A stretch of 64,000 nt of DNA from Flavobacteriales bacterium. GTDB taxonomy: Bacteria > Bacteroidota > Bacteroidia > Flavobacteriales_F > PHOS-HE28. A program made the translations under genes and the position numbers. The notes beneath the pieces were generated by a model. It was given only the letters and a program-made list of their open reading frames with translations. It was not told the origin of the DNA and ran no database searches. The DNA lies in the NCBI GenBank assembly GCA_020635695.1, contig JACJZH010000005.1, forward strand, positions 194,515 through 258,514, given 5' to 3'. Below are positions 16,524-25,021 of the stretch, one piece after another; position 1 is the first letter of the stretch; every line of letters begins with the position of its first letter.

Positions 16524-19500
16524 ATGATGCGCTACAGCCCTGCCTTCCTGACCTTGGCCTTGCTGACCGTGACGGGTGTCCGGGCCCAGGAACAGGAATA
16601 CGTTGAACTGCACAATGCCGAGGTGATCCATATGGACTTCCTCGGGCTCACCCCGGCATACAGGGATTGGGACGCTTCGCAGGAGTTCCCCGACCCGATC
16701 GTGCGGACGGAGCGAGGCCTGTTGATCCCCCATGAGGAGCTGGAGAACAAGGGGCTTCATCAGAAGCTGAACCCCAAGGCACGGCCGTATGGTGCCGATC
16801 CGGTCTGGCAGCAGGACTTCGGGCAGAAGTCTTCGCGCAACCGGGCGCTCGACCTGACCCAGGACGGCATCGGTTACACCAGCGTGAACCCGGCAGACCC
16901 CTGCCTGGACGTGGGACCCAACCACGTGGTGCAAATGATCAATGGCGGTTCCGGCTCCTATTTCCAGGTGTTCGACAAGAACGGGTCCTCGCTGGGCGCG
17001 GCGGTCTATCTGGACAACTTCGTCGGCTCCGTGGGCGGCGCCGGTGATCCGATCGTGCTGTACGATGCCATTGCCGACCGCTGGCTCATGAGCGAGTTCG
17101 CTGCCAGCGGCAACCGCCTGTTGGTGGCGATCAGCCAGACACCCGACCCGACCGGCTCCTGGTACGCGTACAGTTTCACCACACCCAACTTTCCGGACTA
17201 TCCGAAGTACAGTGTGTGGAACAGCATGTACATGGTGACAAGCAACGAAGGGACCGGTTGTCCGATCTATGCGCTGGACCGCACCAAGATGCTGGCTGGC
17301 GACCCCTCGGCCACCACGCAGCGCTTCACCACCCCCGACTACCCGACCATCGGGTTCCAGGCCACCACCCCGATCACCTTCGACGGTGGTTCCGCACCGC
17401 CCGCCGGGGCTCCGGCGATGCTCATGCGCATGGCCGATGATGCCTGGTCCGCGTCGATCCCCAACGACCGGCTGGAGCTCTGGACCTTGACCGTGGACTT
17501 CACCACGCCGGGGAACTCCGTGCTCAGTGGCCCGACCACCTATGCCACACAACCATTCGATACCGAACTGTGCGGCTACACATCGTTCTCGTGCATCGAT
17601 CAACCGGGCACGAGCGTGAACCTGGACCCCCTGCGCGAGGTGATCATGAACCGGGCGCACTACCGGAACCTGGGCACACATGAAGTGATCGTGTGCAACC
17701 ACGTGACCGATGTGGATGGCACCGATCATGCGGGCATCCGCTGGTATGAGCTGCGGCGGACGGGAGGCCCGGGCCAGCCTTGGAGCATCCACCAGCAGGG
17801 CACCTATGCCCCTGACGGGGACAGCCGCTGGATGGCAGGGATCGCGATCAATGACCTGGGGGACATCGCTCTGGCCTACAGCGTGAGCAGCGGCAGCACC
17901 GCGCCCTCCCTGCGGTACACGGGACGGAACGCCAGTGATCCGCTGGGCCAGATGACCGTCACCGAGACCTCCATCGCCGCGGGAACCAGCGGGAACGCCA
18001 GCAACCGGTGGGGCGATTACTTCTCGCTGGACACCGACCCCAGCACGGGAAGTTTCTGGGGGACGGGTTGCTACAACACCACGTCGTCCTGGCGCACCCG
18101 GATCTTCGAGTTCAGCCTGCCGGTCACGTCACCGGACTATACCCTGGCGGTGACCAGCAACACGGCCACCGCCTGCCAGCCGACCGCCGCCAGCTATACC
18201 ATCCAGGTGGGCTCCCTGCTCGGCTACAGCGCACCGGTCACCTTGTCCGTGACCGGACTTCCCGCAGGACTCACGGCAGCGTTCTCCTCGAACCCGGTGA
18301 CCCCTGGAGGAAGCAGTACGCTGACCATCGGCAACACGGGCTCCGTGGCCATGGGCAGCTACGGGTTCACCCTCCAGGCCAGCAGTACCAGCGGCCCCAA
18401 GAGCCTTCCCTTGACCCTGGAGGTGACCGCTACGCCGGGAGCCACGACCCTGCTCGCCCCGGCCAACGGCGCCACGGGGGTCAGCGGGGCCCTGAGCTGG
18501 AACGCGGCGGCGAACGCCGATAGTTATTCCGTGACCATCGCCACGGATGCCGGCCTGTTGAACGTGGTGGAGTCCGCCACGGGCGTCATCGGCACCAGCT
18601 ACACCCCTACCACGGCCACCGCGCCGTTGACCACCTACTTCTGGCGGGTCCAGGCCGGGAACGCCTGCGGGAACGGGGCAGCCTCACCGACCTGGTCGTT
18701 CACCACGGGCGACTGCGTGCCGCTGGTGATCAAGATCGTGCTGGACCGGTATGGGAGCGAGACCACGTGGACCCTGGAGGATGACAACAACGCGGTGGTC
18801 GCTTCCGGTGGCCCCTACACGGACGAAGCGACCAACGGCGAATACCCTCAGCCTGATGTGAACGTATGCGTTCCCGAGGGCTGTTATTCCCTGATCGTGA
18901 ACGACTCGTTCGGCGACGGGAATTGCTGTGCCTACGGAAATGGCGTGATCAGCGTGGAGGTGGCCGGGACCGAGGTGGCCGCCGTGTCGGGCGACATCAA
19001 CATCAACAACCCGGTATCCGCCGCGTTCTGCGTGCCGCGCTGCACGTCCACCTATCCGTTCTCCGATGACCTGGAGAACGGCACCCAGAACTGGACACAG
19101 GATGCCACGGACGACTTCGACTGGACCCTGAACAGTGGCGGCACGCCGTCGGGCAGCACTGGTCCGGCAGGGGACCATACCACCGGCACCGGTTCCTATC
19201 TCTACACCGAGGCGAGCAACCCGAACTTCCCCTCCAGGACCGCGGCATTCTCCCGCTGCTTTGACCTTTCGGCAGCCAATGGAGCGACCCTGGGGTTCTG
19301 GTACCACATGTTCGGGGCGTTCATGGGAACGCTGCATGTGGATGTCTTTGATGGGTCCACGTGGAACAACTCGGTCTGGTCCCGTTCCGGCGATCAGGGC
19401 GATGTCTGGCAGCAGGCCACCGTGGACCTGACGCCTTACCTGGCCGCCGACCTGGAGGTCCGCTTCCGGGGAGTGACCGGAAGTGATCCGACCAACGGCT

Positions 19501-20285
19501 GGCAGGGAGACATGGCCGTGGACGACATCAACATCACCGTCTCCTCCGGCATACGAGCCTCGGTCCAGGTCTTCCTGGAAGGCCCGTACAATGCAGGTGC
19601 CGGCTCGATGAACGATGACCTGCGGACCGCCGGGCTGGTTCCCACCGTGGAACCATACTCGGGGATCGGTTATACGCACGTTGGTGGAGGCGGGGAGACC
19701 ACCACCCCGGGCGTGTTGGCGGTGACCGGGAACAATGCGGTGGTGGACTGGGTGGTGCTGGAGCTCCGTGCGACGGGCGACCCCTCCACCGTGGTGGCCT
19801 CACGCAGTGCCTTGCTCCAGCGCGATGGCGATGTGGTCGATACCGACGGGACCTCGGCCGTTCTTTTCCAGGTGCCGGCAGGCAGTTACCACGTGGCGGT
19901 CAGGCACCGGAACCACCTTGGATGCATGACCGCAGGCGCCGTCGCCCTGTCCGCGTCGTCGACCACCATCGACCTGCGTTCCGCGGCAACGAGCACCTTC
20001 GGCACCCAGGCCAGAAAGACCGTGGGAAGTGTGCAGGCACTTTGGGCGGGTGATGTGAGGTTCAACGCCGACATCAAGTACACGGGCTCGGACAACGACC
20101 GGGATCCGATCCTGCAACGGATCGGTGGTGTGGTGCCGACCAATGTGGTCAGCGGCTACCACCCCGAGGACGTGGACCTGGACGGGAACGTGAAGTACAC
20201 GGGCTCGGACAACGACCGGGATCCGATCCTGCAGAACATCGGTGGCGTGGTGCCCACGGCCACGCGTCAGGAGCAGTTGCCCTGA
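16524..20285 (+). CDS. Large secreted multidomain protein with C-terminal dockerin-like repeats
   Basis: A 1253-residue exported protein. The signal peptide is MMRYSPAFLTLALLTVTGVR, then AQ. Residues about 90-540 look like one large beta-rich domain, with PCLDVGPNHVVQMING near its start. An Ig-like region (about 545-640) and a fibronectin-III-like segment (from about 645, LLAPANGATGVSGALSWN) follow. A jellyroll/MAM-like domain starts near residue 847 (FSDDLENGTQNW). There is no standard T9SS tail. Instead, the C-terminus carries two copies of a 39-residue unit containing YTGSDNDRDPILQ and preceded by D-x-D-x-D/N-G, resembling calcium-binding dockerin loops. An adhesin or matrix role is inferred. 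ATG 16527 is an alternative start. Confidence 0.8.
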   Translation: MMRYSPAFLTLALLTVTGVRAQEQEYVELHNAEVIHMDFLGLTPAYRDWDASQEFPDPIVRTERGLLIPHEELENKGLHQKLNPKARPYGADPVWQQDFGQKSSRNRALDLTQDGIGYTSVNPADPCLDVGPNHVVQMINGGSGSYFQVFDKNGSSLGAAVYLDNFVGSVGGAGDPIVLYDAIADRWLMSEFAASGNRLLVAISQTPDPTGSWYAYSFTTPNFPDYPKYSVWNSMYMVTSNEGTGCPIYALDRTKMLAGDPSATTQRFTTPDYPTIGFQATTPITFDGGSAPPAGAPAMLMRMADDAWSASIPNDRLELWTLTVDFTTPGNSVLSGPTTYATQPFDTELCGYTSFSCIDQPGTSVNLDPLREVIMNRAHYRNLGTHEVIVCNHVTDVDGTDHAGIRWYELRRTGGPGQPWSIHQQGTYAPDGDSRWMAGIAINDLGDIALAYSVSSGSTAPSLRYTGRNASDPLGQMTVTETSIAAGTSGNASNRWGDYFSLDTDPSTGSFWGTGCYNTTSSWRTRIFEFSLPVTSPDYTLAVTSNTATACQPTAASYTIQVGSLLGYSAPVTLSVTGLPAGLTAAFSSNPVTPGGSSTLTIGNTGSVAMGSYGFTLQASSTSGPKSLPLTLEVTATPGATTLLAPANGATGVSGALSWNAAANADSYSVTIATDAGLLNVVESATGVIGTSYTPTTATAPLTTYFWRVQAGNACGNGAASPTWSFTTGDCVPLVIKIVLDRYGSETTWTLEDDNNAVVASGGPYTDEATNGEYPQPDVNVCVPEGCYSLIVNDSFGDGNCCAYGNGVISVEVAGTEVAAVSGDININNPVSAAFCVPRCTSTYPFSDDLENGTQNWTQDATDDFDWTLNSGGTPSGSTGPAGDHTTGTGSYLYTEASNPNFPSRTAAFSRCFDLSAANGATLGFWYHMFGAFMGTLHVDVFDGSTWNNSVWSRSGDQGDVWQQATVDLTPYLAADLEVRFRGVTGSDPTNGWQGDMAVDDINITVSSGIRASVQVFLEGPYNAGAGSMNDDLRTAGLVPTVEPYSGIGYTHVGGGGETTTPGVLAVTGNNAVVDWVVLELRATGDPSTVVASRSALLQRDGDVVDTDGTSAVLFQVPAGSYHVAVRHRNHLGCMTAGAVALSASSTTIDLRSAATSTFGTQARKTVGSVQALWAGDVRFNADIKYTGSDNDRDPILQRIGGVVPTNVVSGYHPEDVDLDGNVKYTGSDNDRDPILQNIGGVVPTATRQEQLP
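20076..20233 (+). repeat. Tandem coding repeat: two identical 41-bp cores 117 bp apart
   Basis: The 41 bases at 20076-20116 recur exactly at 20193-20233. The period of 117 bp equals 39 codons, and the repeat encodes KYTGSDNDRDPILQ within the last 70 residues of the large exoprotein. DNA-level identity suggests a recent duplication or gene conversion. Confidence 0.9.
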
Positions 20286-20292
20286 ACGCACC

Positions 20293-20300
20293 TACCTTCG
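20293..20300 (+). promoter_or_regulatory. Candidate -7 box TACCTTCG for the lipoprotein gene
   Basis: TACCTTCG ends 5 nt before ATG 20306, again leaving almost no room for a leader. Confidence 0.4.
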
Positions 20301-20305
20301 GGTCC

Positions 20306-20821
20306 ATGAGCGCATGGAGCCGATCTGTCTGGGCATTGCCGATCCTGATCGCCTGTGGTGGCGGGACCGATGATGGTCCGAGCGCGTCAGAGCCAGCCTC
20401 CCCGGCAGCTGAACGGGTGGTGGACCTTTCGCCTTGGGATGTGCCGTTGGAGGTGAACGCCCCCGGCACCCTGGCGGACAGCCTTCAGGTGGAATGGAAC
20501 GAGGAGTTCGGTCAATTGGAGGTGCGCGGCGGCGAGCACTTCTCGCTGGTCGTGGTGGAAGCCCCGGGCGACATCGCCCGGTTGAAGGCCGACCTGGAAC
20601 GGGACCTGCTCCGGACCCATGAGGTGCTGGCCGAGGAGCCGGGGTTGCTCATTTATCGAAGCGCCTTTCCGGATGACCCCGATCTCGTGTTCGTGCATGG
20701 CTACCGGGAGCTCCGGGTGGGGGACCGCTCGTTCGTCGTGGAGACCCACCCGCAGGGGCACTTCAATGAGGCGGAGGTGGAGGTCATGGTCCGGTCGGTC
20801 GTCCCCAGGGAAGGAGCATGA
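20306..20821 (+). CDS. Putative lipoprotein of unknown function
   Basis: A 171-residue protein that starts MSAWSRSVWALPILIACGGG; the Cys in this lipobox-like segment (C17) is followed by Gly and a Ser/Pro/Glu-rich linker, so a lipid anchor is expected. The mature domain is acidic and alternates strands and helices (WNEEFGQLEVRGGEHFSLVV, then an amphipathic helix with DIARLKADLERDLL). I recognise no family. It overlaps the DUF1684 gene by the ATGA at 20818-20821, so the two are translationally coupled and presumably act in one process. Confidence 0.7.
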   Translation: MSAWSRSVWALPILIACGGGTDDGPSASEPASPAAERVVDLSPWDVPLEVNAPGTLADSLQVEWNEEFGQLEVRGGEHFSLVVVEAPGDIARLKADLERDLLRTHEVLAEEPGLLIYRSAFPDDPDLVFVHGYRELRVGDRSFVVETHPQGHFNEAEVEVMVRSVVPREGA

Positions 20822-21420
20822 GGGCGATCCTGGCCGGCACGTTGTTCGTCATTTCCCTGGTGGCTGGTGCACAGGACGGTGCCTGGCGGGACAGCCTGGA
20901 GTCGTATTGGGCGAAGCTGGACCGGGAGTTCGCCGATCCGGAGCATTCCCCGCTGGACTCTGCCGACCGGGAGGCCTTCGATCACCTGCACCGCTTTCCT
21001 GCCGACCCCGCATTCCGGGTCCTGGCCCGGTTCAAGCCGGCCCGCAAGGTCCGTTCGTTCGGGATGCGCACCAGCACCGATCGGGTGCCCGAGTACCGGA
21101 AGGTGGGGGTGTTGCATTTCATGCTTGACGGGAGGAAGGAGGAGCTGCACGTCTACCAGAACGTGAAGCTCTCCGAACAGGAGCCCTACCGGAACCATTT
21201 CTTCGTGCCGTTCACGGACCTGACCAATGGGGAGGAGACCTACGGGGGCGGGCGCTACCTGGACCTGTGGGGCCCCCTGGGCGAGCAGGTGGAACTGGAC
21301 CTGAACAGGGCCTACAACCCGTATTGCGCATACAGCCACCGCTATTCCTGTCCGATACCTCCTGCGGAGAACCACCTGCCCCTGAGGGTGACCGCCGGAG
21401 TGCTCAAGTTCCACGACTGA
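20818..21420 (+). CDS. DUF1684 family exported protein
   Basis: A 200-residue protein with signal peptide MRAILAGTLFVISLVAGAQ. The C-terminal half has the family's hallmark order: FVPFTDLTNGEETYGGGRYLDL, then a strand with LDLNRAYNPYCAYSHRYSCPIPP and ENHLPLRV. The invariant PYCAYS and CPxPPxxN segments are intact. DUF1684 proteins are found from Bacteroidota to fungi and have no settled biochemical role. The start overlaps the stop of the lipoprotein gene by 4 nt, and ATG 20818 fits the signal peptide. An extracytoplasmic location is inferred from the signal peptide. Confidence 0.85.
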   Translation: MRAILAGTLFVISLVAGAQDGAWRDSLESYWAKLDREFADPEHSPLDSADREAFDHLHRFPADPAFRVLARFKPARKVRSFGMRTSTDRVPEYRKVGVLHFMLDGRKEELHVYQNVKLSEQEPYRNHFFVPFTDLTNGEETYGGGRYLDLWGPLGEQVELDLNRAYNPYCAYSHRYSCPIPPAENHLPLRVTAGVLKFHD

Positions 21421-21465
21421 CAAGGGGTCCGAGGCCCCCTGCTGGATATTGCGGGCCGGATCCCG

Positions 21466-21473
21466 TATCATTG
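21466..21473 (+). promoter_or_regulatory. Candidate -7 box TATCATTG for the gene at 21499
   Basis: TATCATTG ends 25 nt before the ATG at 21499. The same ATTGCGG tail occurs at 21448, so the exact box is uncertain. Confidence 0.3.
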
Positions 21474-21498
21474 CGGACTGTTCAGACCCGTTCCGGAC

Positions 21499-22287
21499 AT
21501 GCGCAACGCCATCCTCATCCTCGCCTCCTTCCTGGCCCTGCCGTCCTTGGCCGGGGTACTGGTGCTTGAAGGGCATTACCAGGGCAAGAACCTGTTCGTG
21601 CAGAATCCCTTCTCGGAGGCCGGTGTCGGCTTCTGTGTGTACGAGGTGACGGTGAACGATCAGGTGGCCACCGATGAGTTGAACTCCAGCGCGTTCGAGA
21701 TCGACCTGGGCAACTACGGACTTGCTCCTGGTGATGCGTTGACGGTGAAGATCAAGCACAAGGACGGCTGTACCCCACTGATCCTGAACCCCGAGGTGCT
21801 GAAGCCGAAGAGCACGTTCGACATCGTGTTCCAGGAAGTGGACAAGGACGGCGTGTACCGCTGGACAACGACCAATGAGACCGGTGAGCTTCCCTTCATC
21901 ATCGAACAGAAGCGCTGGAACAAATGGATCAAGGTGGGGGAGGTCATGGGCGTGGGCACCCCCGGGGAGCACGGCTATGAGTTCAAGGTGACCCCGCACT
22001 ATGGTGAGAACACCTTCAGGCTGAAGCAGGTGGACCTGACCAAGAAGCCGCGGTTCGGGCCGGCCGTGAAGTACACCGACCCCACGATCGCCCAGGTGAC
22101 CTGGTCCCCCGACAAGCCCAAGGACGAGATCACCTTCAGCGCACCCACGCTCTATGAGATCTACGACCTGTACGGCAACATCGTGAAGCGCGGCTACGGG
22201 ACGTCCGTGGACGTGAGCACGTTGAAGAAGGACAAGTACTACCTGAACTACGACAACAAGCTGGGAGAGACCTTCATCAAGCGGTGA
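21499..22287 (+). CDS. Exported protein of unknown function with a T9SS-like C-terminal segment
   Basis: A 262-residue protein with signal peptide MRNAILILASFLALPSLAG. The first domain has two beta-rich halves: LVLEGHYQGKNLFVQNPFS, and a Lys-rich second half with TPHYGENTFRLKQVD. Such proteins recur in Bacteroidota and have no assigned function that I know of. The last 50 residues (FSAPTLYEIYDLYGNIVKRG, then SVDVSTLKKDKYYLNYD) have the spacing of a T9SS type A domain (strand, YD..G..V..G, L..G.Y), so surface delivery is possible. It stands alone between DUF1684 and the epimerase gene. Confidence 0.7.
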   Translation: MRNAILILASFLALPSLAGVLVLEGHYQGKNLFVQNPFSEAGVGFCVYEVTVNDQVATDELNSSAFEIDLGNYGLAPGDALTVKIKHKDGCTPLILNPEVLKPKSTFDIVFQEVDKDGVYRWTTTNETGELPFIIEQKRWNKWIKVGEVMGVGTPGEHGYEFKVTPHYGENTFRLKQVDLTKKPRFGPAVKYTDPTIAQVTWSPDKPKDEITFSAPTLYEIYDLYGNIVKRGYGTSVDVSTLKKDKYYLNYDNKLGETFIKR

Positions 22288-22357
22288 AGCGTTCCCCGTC
22301 CGTCATCCGACGCCCCATCATCGCACCGCGGGATGGGGCGTCCGCTTTCCCGACCCC

Positions 22358-22777
22358 ATGGAGCACTTGAAGCACATCGAGCACATCGGCATCGCCGTGA
22401 AGGACCTGCAGGCGGCCGAGGACATCTACACCCGGCTCCTGGGCGTGGCGCCATACAAGCGCGAGGAAGTGGCCAGCGAGGGCGTGGTCACCAGCTTCTT
22501 CCGCAGCGGACCCAACAAGATCGAACTGCTGGAGAGCAGCGACCCGGAAGGTCCGATCGCCCGGGCCATTGCCAAGCGTGGAGAGGGCATCCATCACATC
22601 GCCTTCGCGGTGGACGATATCCGGGCAGAGATGGACCGCCTGAGGACGGAGGGCTTCACCCTGCTGAACGAGGAGCCCAAGCGCGGCGCCGACAACAAGC
22701 TCGTGTGCTTCGTACACCCCAAGAGCGCCAACGGCGTGCTCGTGGAGCTCTGCCAGGAGATCGATCGATCAGCGTAG
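22358..22777 (+). CDS. mce: Methylmalonyl-CoA epimerase
   Basis: Interconverts (2R)- and (2S)-methylmalonyl-CoA, linking propionyl-CoA metabolism to succinyl-CoA via methylmalonyl-CoA mutase. The 139 residues form the vicinal-oxygen-chelate fold: EHIGIAVKDLQAAEDIYTRLLG at the N-terminus and HHIAFAVDDIRAEMDRLRTEG in the second half. The metal ligands are the His in EHIGIAV, the His in HHIAFAV and the Glu in GVLVELCQE. The length is normal for the family. No mutase gene is adjacent. The 3' end overlaps the convergent T9SS gene by 9 nt. Confidence 0.92.
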   Translation: MEHLKHIEHIGIAVKDLQAAEDIYTRLLGVAPYKREEVASEGVVTSFFRSGPNKIELLESSDPEGPIARAIAKRGEGIHHIAFAVDDIRAEMDRLRTEGFTLLNEEPKRGADNKLVCFVHPKSANGVLVELCQEIDRSA

Positions 22778-24208
22778 GAGCACCCGGACGACCCCGGTCC
22801 CTCCGGCCGTGTGCCAGCGTATCAGGACCAGGCCCCGCCGATCGCTCGGGGGGATGACAAGGATCGCGTCATCCGGGCCCACCGTCCAGCTCACAGGCAC
22901 TTGGCGGCCGTGCAGATCGGTCGCGTCCAGTCGGGCCAGCTGGGAGGCGGCAAAAGGGAAGCGCATGTGGAACGGGCCGTCGGCAGGATTCGGCAGGACG
23001 CTCACCGACGTGACCGTGCGATGCCGTTCTTCCGAACCCACGTTCAAACACGGATCCAGGGTGTCGGGCACGACGACCACCGTGTAGCCGAACGACTGTC
23101 TTCCTTCCAGGAGGCAGTGATCATCGCGGGCGTCGATGCGGAAATGGAGGCGGCCGAGGGTCCCGGGCGGCGCCGTCCAACAGATCGAGGCCGTGGCGGT
23201 ATCACCCGGTGTGCTCGTGAACGTGGCCCCCGGCAGGATCGTCGCTGCATCGGATCCGAGCGTGATCACGTCGGCGCTGTCCGGGTCGAAGAACTCCGCC
23301 TGGAAACAGAACGACTGCCCCGGCTCCAGGCTCAGTTCGTGGGGTCCGGTCACCTGTGCCTGGCCGGACATGAGCTGGATCGTGCCGGATGCAAGAGCGG
23401 GTGCAAAGGCCTCCTCCTGAATGGCGACCAGCAGGAACATGCGCTGGACCGTACCCAGGACATTGCCGAGGCCGTCCGACAACGTTCCGTTCACGTTGAT
23501 GACATACCCCCCGGCAAGCCCGGAGGCCGGTGCTGATAGTTGCGCGAGGGCACTGTCCAGCAGGAGTCCGGCATAGGGCTCCGCGCCGGTGAAGGGAGGT
23601 GCGTAGGTGTAAGGCGTCCCGGTCGTGTCGAGCAAGGGTCCGAGCGACGAGGTGAAGAAGCCGGGGCCATCGCTCCAAGGCAACAGGGCATGTTCGAACG
23701 CCCCCAGGCTCCCCGTGTAGGGAAGGTCCTCCTGCTCATACCTGGGCGTGTCGCGACACGGCATCAACAGGTTGTTGAGGGTGGTGGTCACCGTCATGTG
23801 CTGCGCGGAGAGGTTGCTGTTCACGGGATCCAGGCAGCAGCGTTGGAACGAGACCGCCCAGCTGTCGCAGGGGGGGAGGTCGATGGTGGCCTGGTGCACG
23901 AACCGGCGGTAGCCCGGCAGGAAGCCGCCGTTGCAACTGCTGTTGGAGAGGGCCGTGGGGCAGAGCATGGAGACCTCCTCGTTCCCCACGGCGGTCACCG
24001 TCAGAACACCGGAGCCGCAGGGGCTATCATACTCCACCTGCATGGTCTGGGGAACAGTGGCGCCATCGCAGTTCCACCAGGAGACCAGGTCCACCTCGTA
24101 GGTATCGTTCTGCAGGTGGCGCAGGTCGATCTCCGCACCGGCAAGGCTTCCATGCAGCAAGGAAGGAGTGGCCAGGAGCAGGAACGGCAGAAGGACCTTG
24201 GGACCCAT
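22769..24208 (-). CDS. Secreted T9SS cargo protein, unknown function
   Basis: A 479-residue protein with signal peptide MGPKVLLPFLLLATPSLLHG, then SLAGAEIDL. The body contains paired cysteines (SWWNCDG, DSPCGSG, RCCLDP, PCRD) typical of oxidised, exported domains, and an Ig/cadherin-like stretch around LEPGQSFCFQAEFFDPDSAD followed by IDARDDHCLLEGRQSFGYTV, a pattern seen in long gliding-motility-type Bacteroidota exoproteins. The last 80 residues (LPNPADGPFHMRFPFAASQL to the terminal VRVLLR) form a T9SS type A sorting domain. The role is unknown. It is convergent with mce and overlaps it by 9 nt. Confidence 0.8.
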   Translation of the reverse strand: MGPKVLLPFLLLATPSLLHGSLAGAEIDLRHLQNDTYEVDLVSWWNCDGATVPQTMQVEYDSPCGSGVLTVTAVGNEEVSMLCPTALSNSSCNGGFLPGYRRFVHQATIDLPPCDSWAVSFQRCCLDPVNSNLSAQHMTVTTTLNNLLMPCRDTPRYEQEDLPYTGSLGAFEHALLPWSDGPGFFTSSLGPLLDTTGTPYTYAPPFTGAEPYAGLLLDSALAQLSAPASGLAGGYVINVNGTLSDGLGNVLGTVQRMFLLVAIQEEAFAPALASGTIQLMSGQAQVTGPHELSLEPGQSFCFQAEFFDPDSADVITLGSDAATILPGATFTSTPGDTATASICWTAPPGTLGRLHFRIDARDDHCLLEGRQSFGYTVVVVPDTLDPCLNVGSEERHRTVTSVSVLPNPADGPFHMRFPFAASQLARLDATDLHGRQVPVSWTVGPDDAILVIPPSDRRGLVLIRWHTAGGTGVVRVLLR

Positions 24209-24246
24209 GTTCGTCGGACGTCCGGCGCGTGATCGGCGTTGCCCGG

Positions 24247-24879
24247 TCAGACCGATCCCAGGCGTCGCAACAGCCCGATCACATCCTCACGGTCCAACTC
24301 CAGGTGCTCGGCGCGCAACCCGGCCTTTCGGGCACCCTCCACATGCTGGATGCTGTCGTCGATGAAGAGCGTGGCTGCCGGATCGGCGCCATGCCGCTCC
24401 AGAACATGAACGAAGGCCTCCTTGTCCGGCTTCCGAAGGCCCAGCTCACAGCTGTAGTAGGCGCCATGGAAGAGCCCCTTGAAGTCGGCGATGTGGTTCT
24501 CCCGCCGGACGATCTCGGTGAAGGCCGGCACGTGGATGGCGTTCGTGTTGCTGAGCAGCAGCACCTGGTAGCGTTCCTTCAAGTCTTCCACCAGGTCCAG
24601 CCGTTCCTGTGGAATGCTGCCCAGCATGGCGTTCCAACAGGCGTCTATCTCGCGATCGGTGAGGTCGGGCCGGAACAGGTCACGGACCGCGTCCCGGAAA
24701 CCCGCTGCGTCCAGGTCGCCGGTCTCGAAGCGGTCGAACAGGTCGGTCTGCTTCGCCTTGCTGTACAGCCGGTCGAAGTCCTCGAACCCGAGCGCCCGAA
24801 AGGCCCGGGCGGTGCGGTCGTAGTCCACGTCGATGAGCACGCCGCCCAGGTCCAGCAGGATGGTGTCGATGCCGTTCAT
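24247..24879 (-). CDS. HAD-superfamily hydrolase (YihX-like phosphatase)
   Basis: A 210-residue HAD subfamily IA phosphatase. Motif I is TILLDLGGVLIDVDYDR, in which the second Asp of the usual DxD is replaced by Gly, as in the glucose-1-phosphatase YihX group. Motif II is LLLSNTNAIH, motif III the Lys in ELGLRKPDKEAF, and motif IV TLFIDDSIQHVEGARKAG. The cap region is a helical bundle at about residues 20-85. A sugar phosphate is the probable substrate, but this is inference. The start at ATG 24879 is preferred over the longer frame because homology begins at IDTILLDLGG. Confidence 0.85.
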   Translation of the reverse strand: MNGIDTILLDLGGVLIDVDYDRTARAFRALGFEDFDRLYSKAKQTDLFDRFETGDLDAAGFRDAVRDLFRPDLTDREIDACWNAMLGSIPQERLDLVEDLKERYQVLLLSNTNAIHVPAFTEIVRRENHIADFKGLFHGAYYSCELGLRKPDKEAFVHVLERHGADPAATLFIDDSIQHVEGARKAGLRAEHLELDREDVIGLLRRLGSV

Positions 24880-24888
24880 GTCGGGGCG

Positions 24889-24896
24889 CGAAGCTA
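24889..24896 (-). promoter_or_regulatory. Candidate -7 box TAGCTTCG for the HAD gene
   Basis: TAGCTTCG on the minus strand ends 9 nt before ATG 24879. It faces away from the tRNA promoter 19 bp further on. Confidence 0.4.
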
Positions 24897-24914
24897 TCCC
24901 ATCCCCGGCTGGTC

Positions 24915-24922
24915 TAATTTCG
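24915..24922 (+). promoter_or_regulatory. Candidate -7 box TAATTTCG for the tRNA
   Basis: TAATTTCG matches TAnnTTTG with one change and lies 12 nt before the mature tRNA 5' end. Confidence 0.4.
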
Positions 24923-24934
24923 CCGGAACAGACC

Positions 24935-25007
24935 GGGCCCATAGCTCAGCGGTCAGAGCAGGGGACTCATAATCCCTTGGTCGCAGGTTCAAATCCTGCT
25001 GGGCCCA
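24935..25007 (+). tRNA. tRNA with CAU anticodon, probably tRNA-Ile2 (or elongator Met)
   Basis: The 73-nt cloverleaf folds cleanly: acceptor GGGCCCA/TGGGCCC, D stem GCTC/GAGC, anticodon stem GGGGA/TCCCT with loop CTCATAA, variable loop TGGTC, T stem GCAGG/CCTGC with loop TTCAAAT, discriminator A. The anticodon is CAT at 24968-24970. The anticodon arm and TTGGTCGC region resemble E. coli tRNA-Ile2, in which TilS converts C34 to lysidine to read AUA; elongator tRNA-Met cannot be excluded by eye. The D loop is short (8 nt). CCA is not encoded in full (ACCG follows). Confidence 0.9.
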
Positions 25008-25021
25008 CCGCGATCAGGCAT

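Noticed and set aside
20076..20233. The 41-bp direct repeats as a CRISPR or attachment site
   Set aside because: Only two copies, in frame within a coding sequence, spaced by 39 codons.
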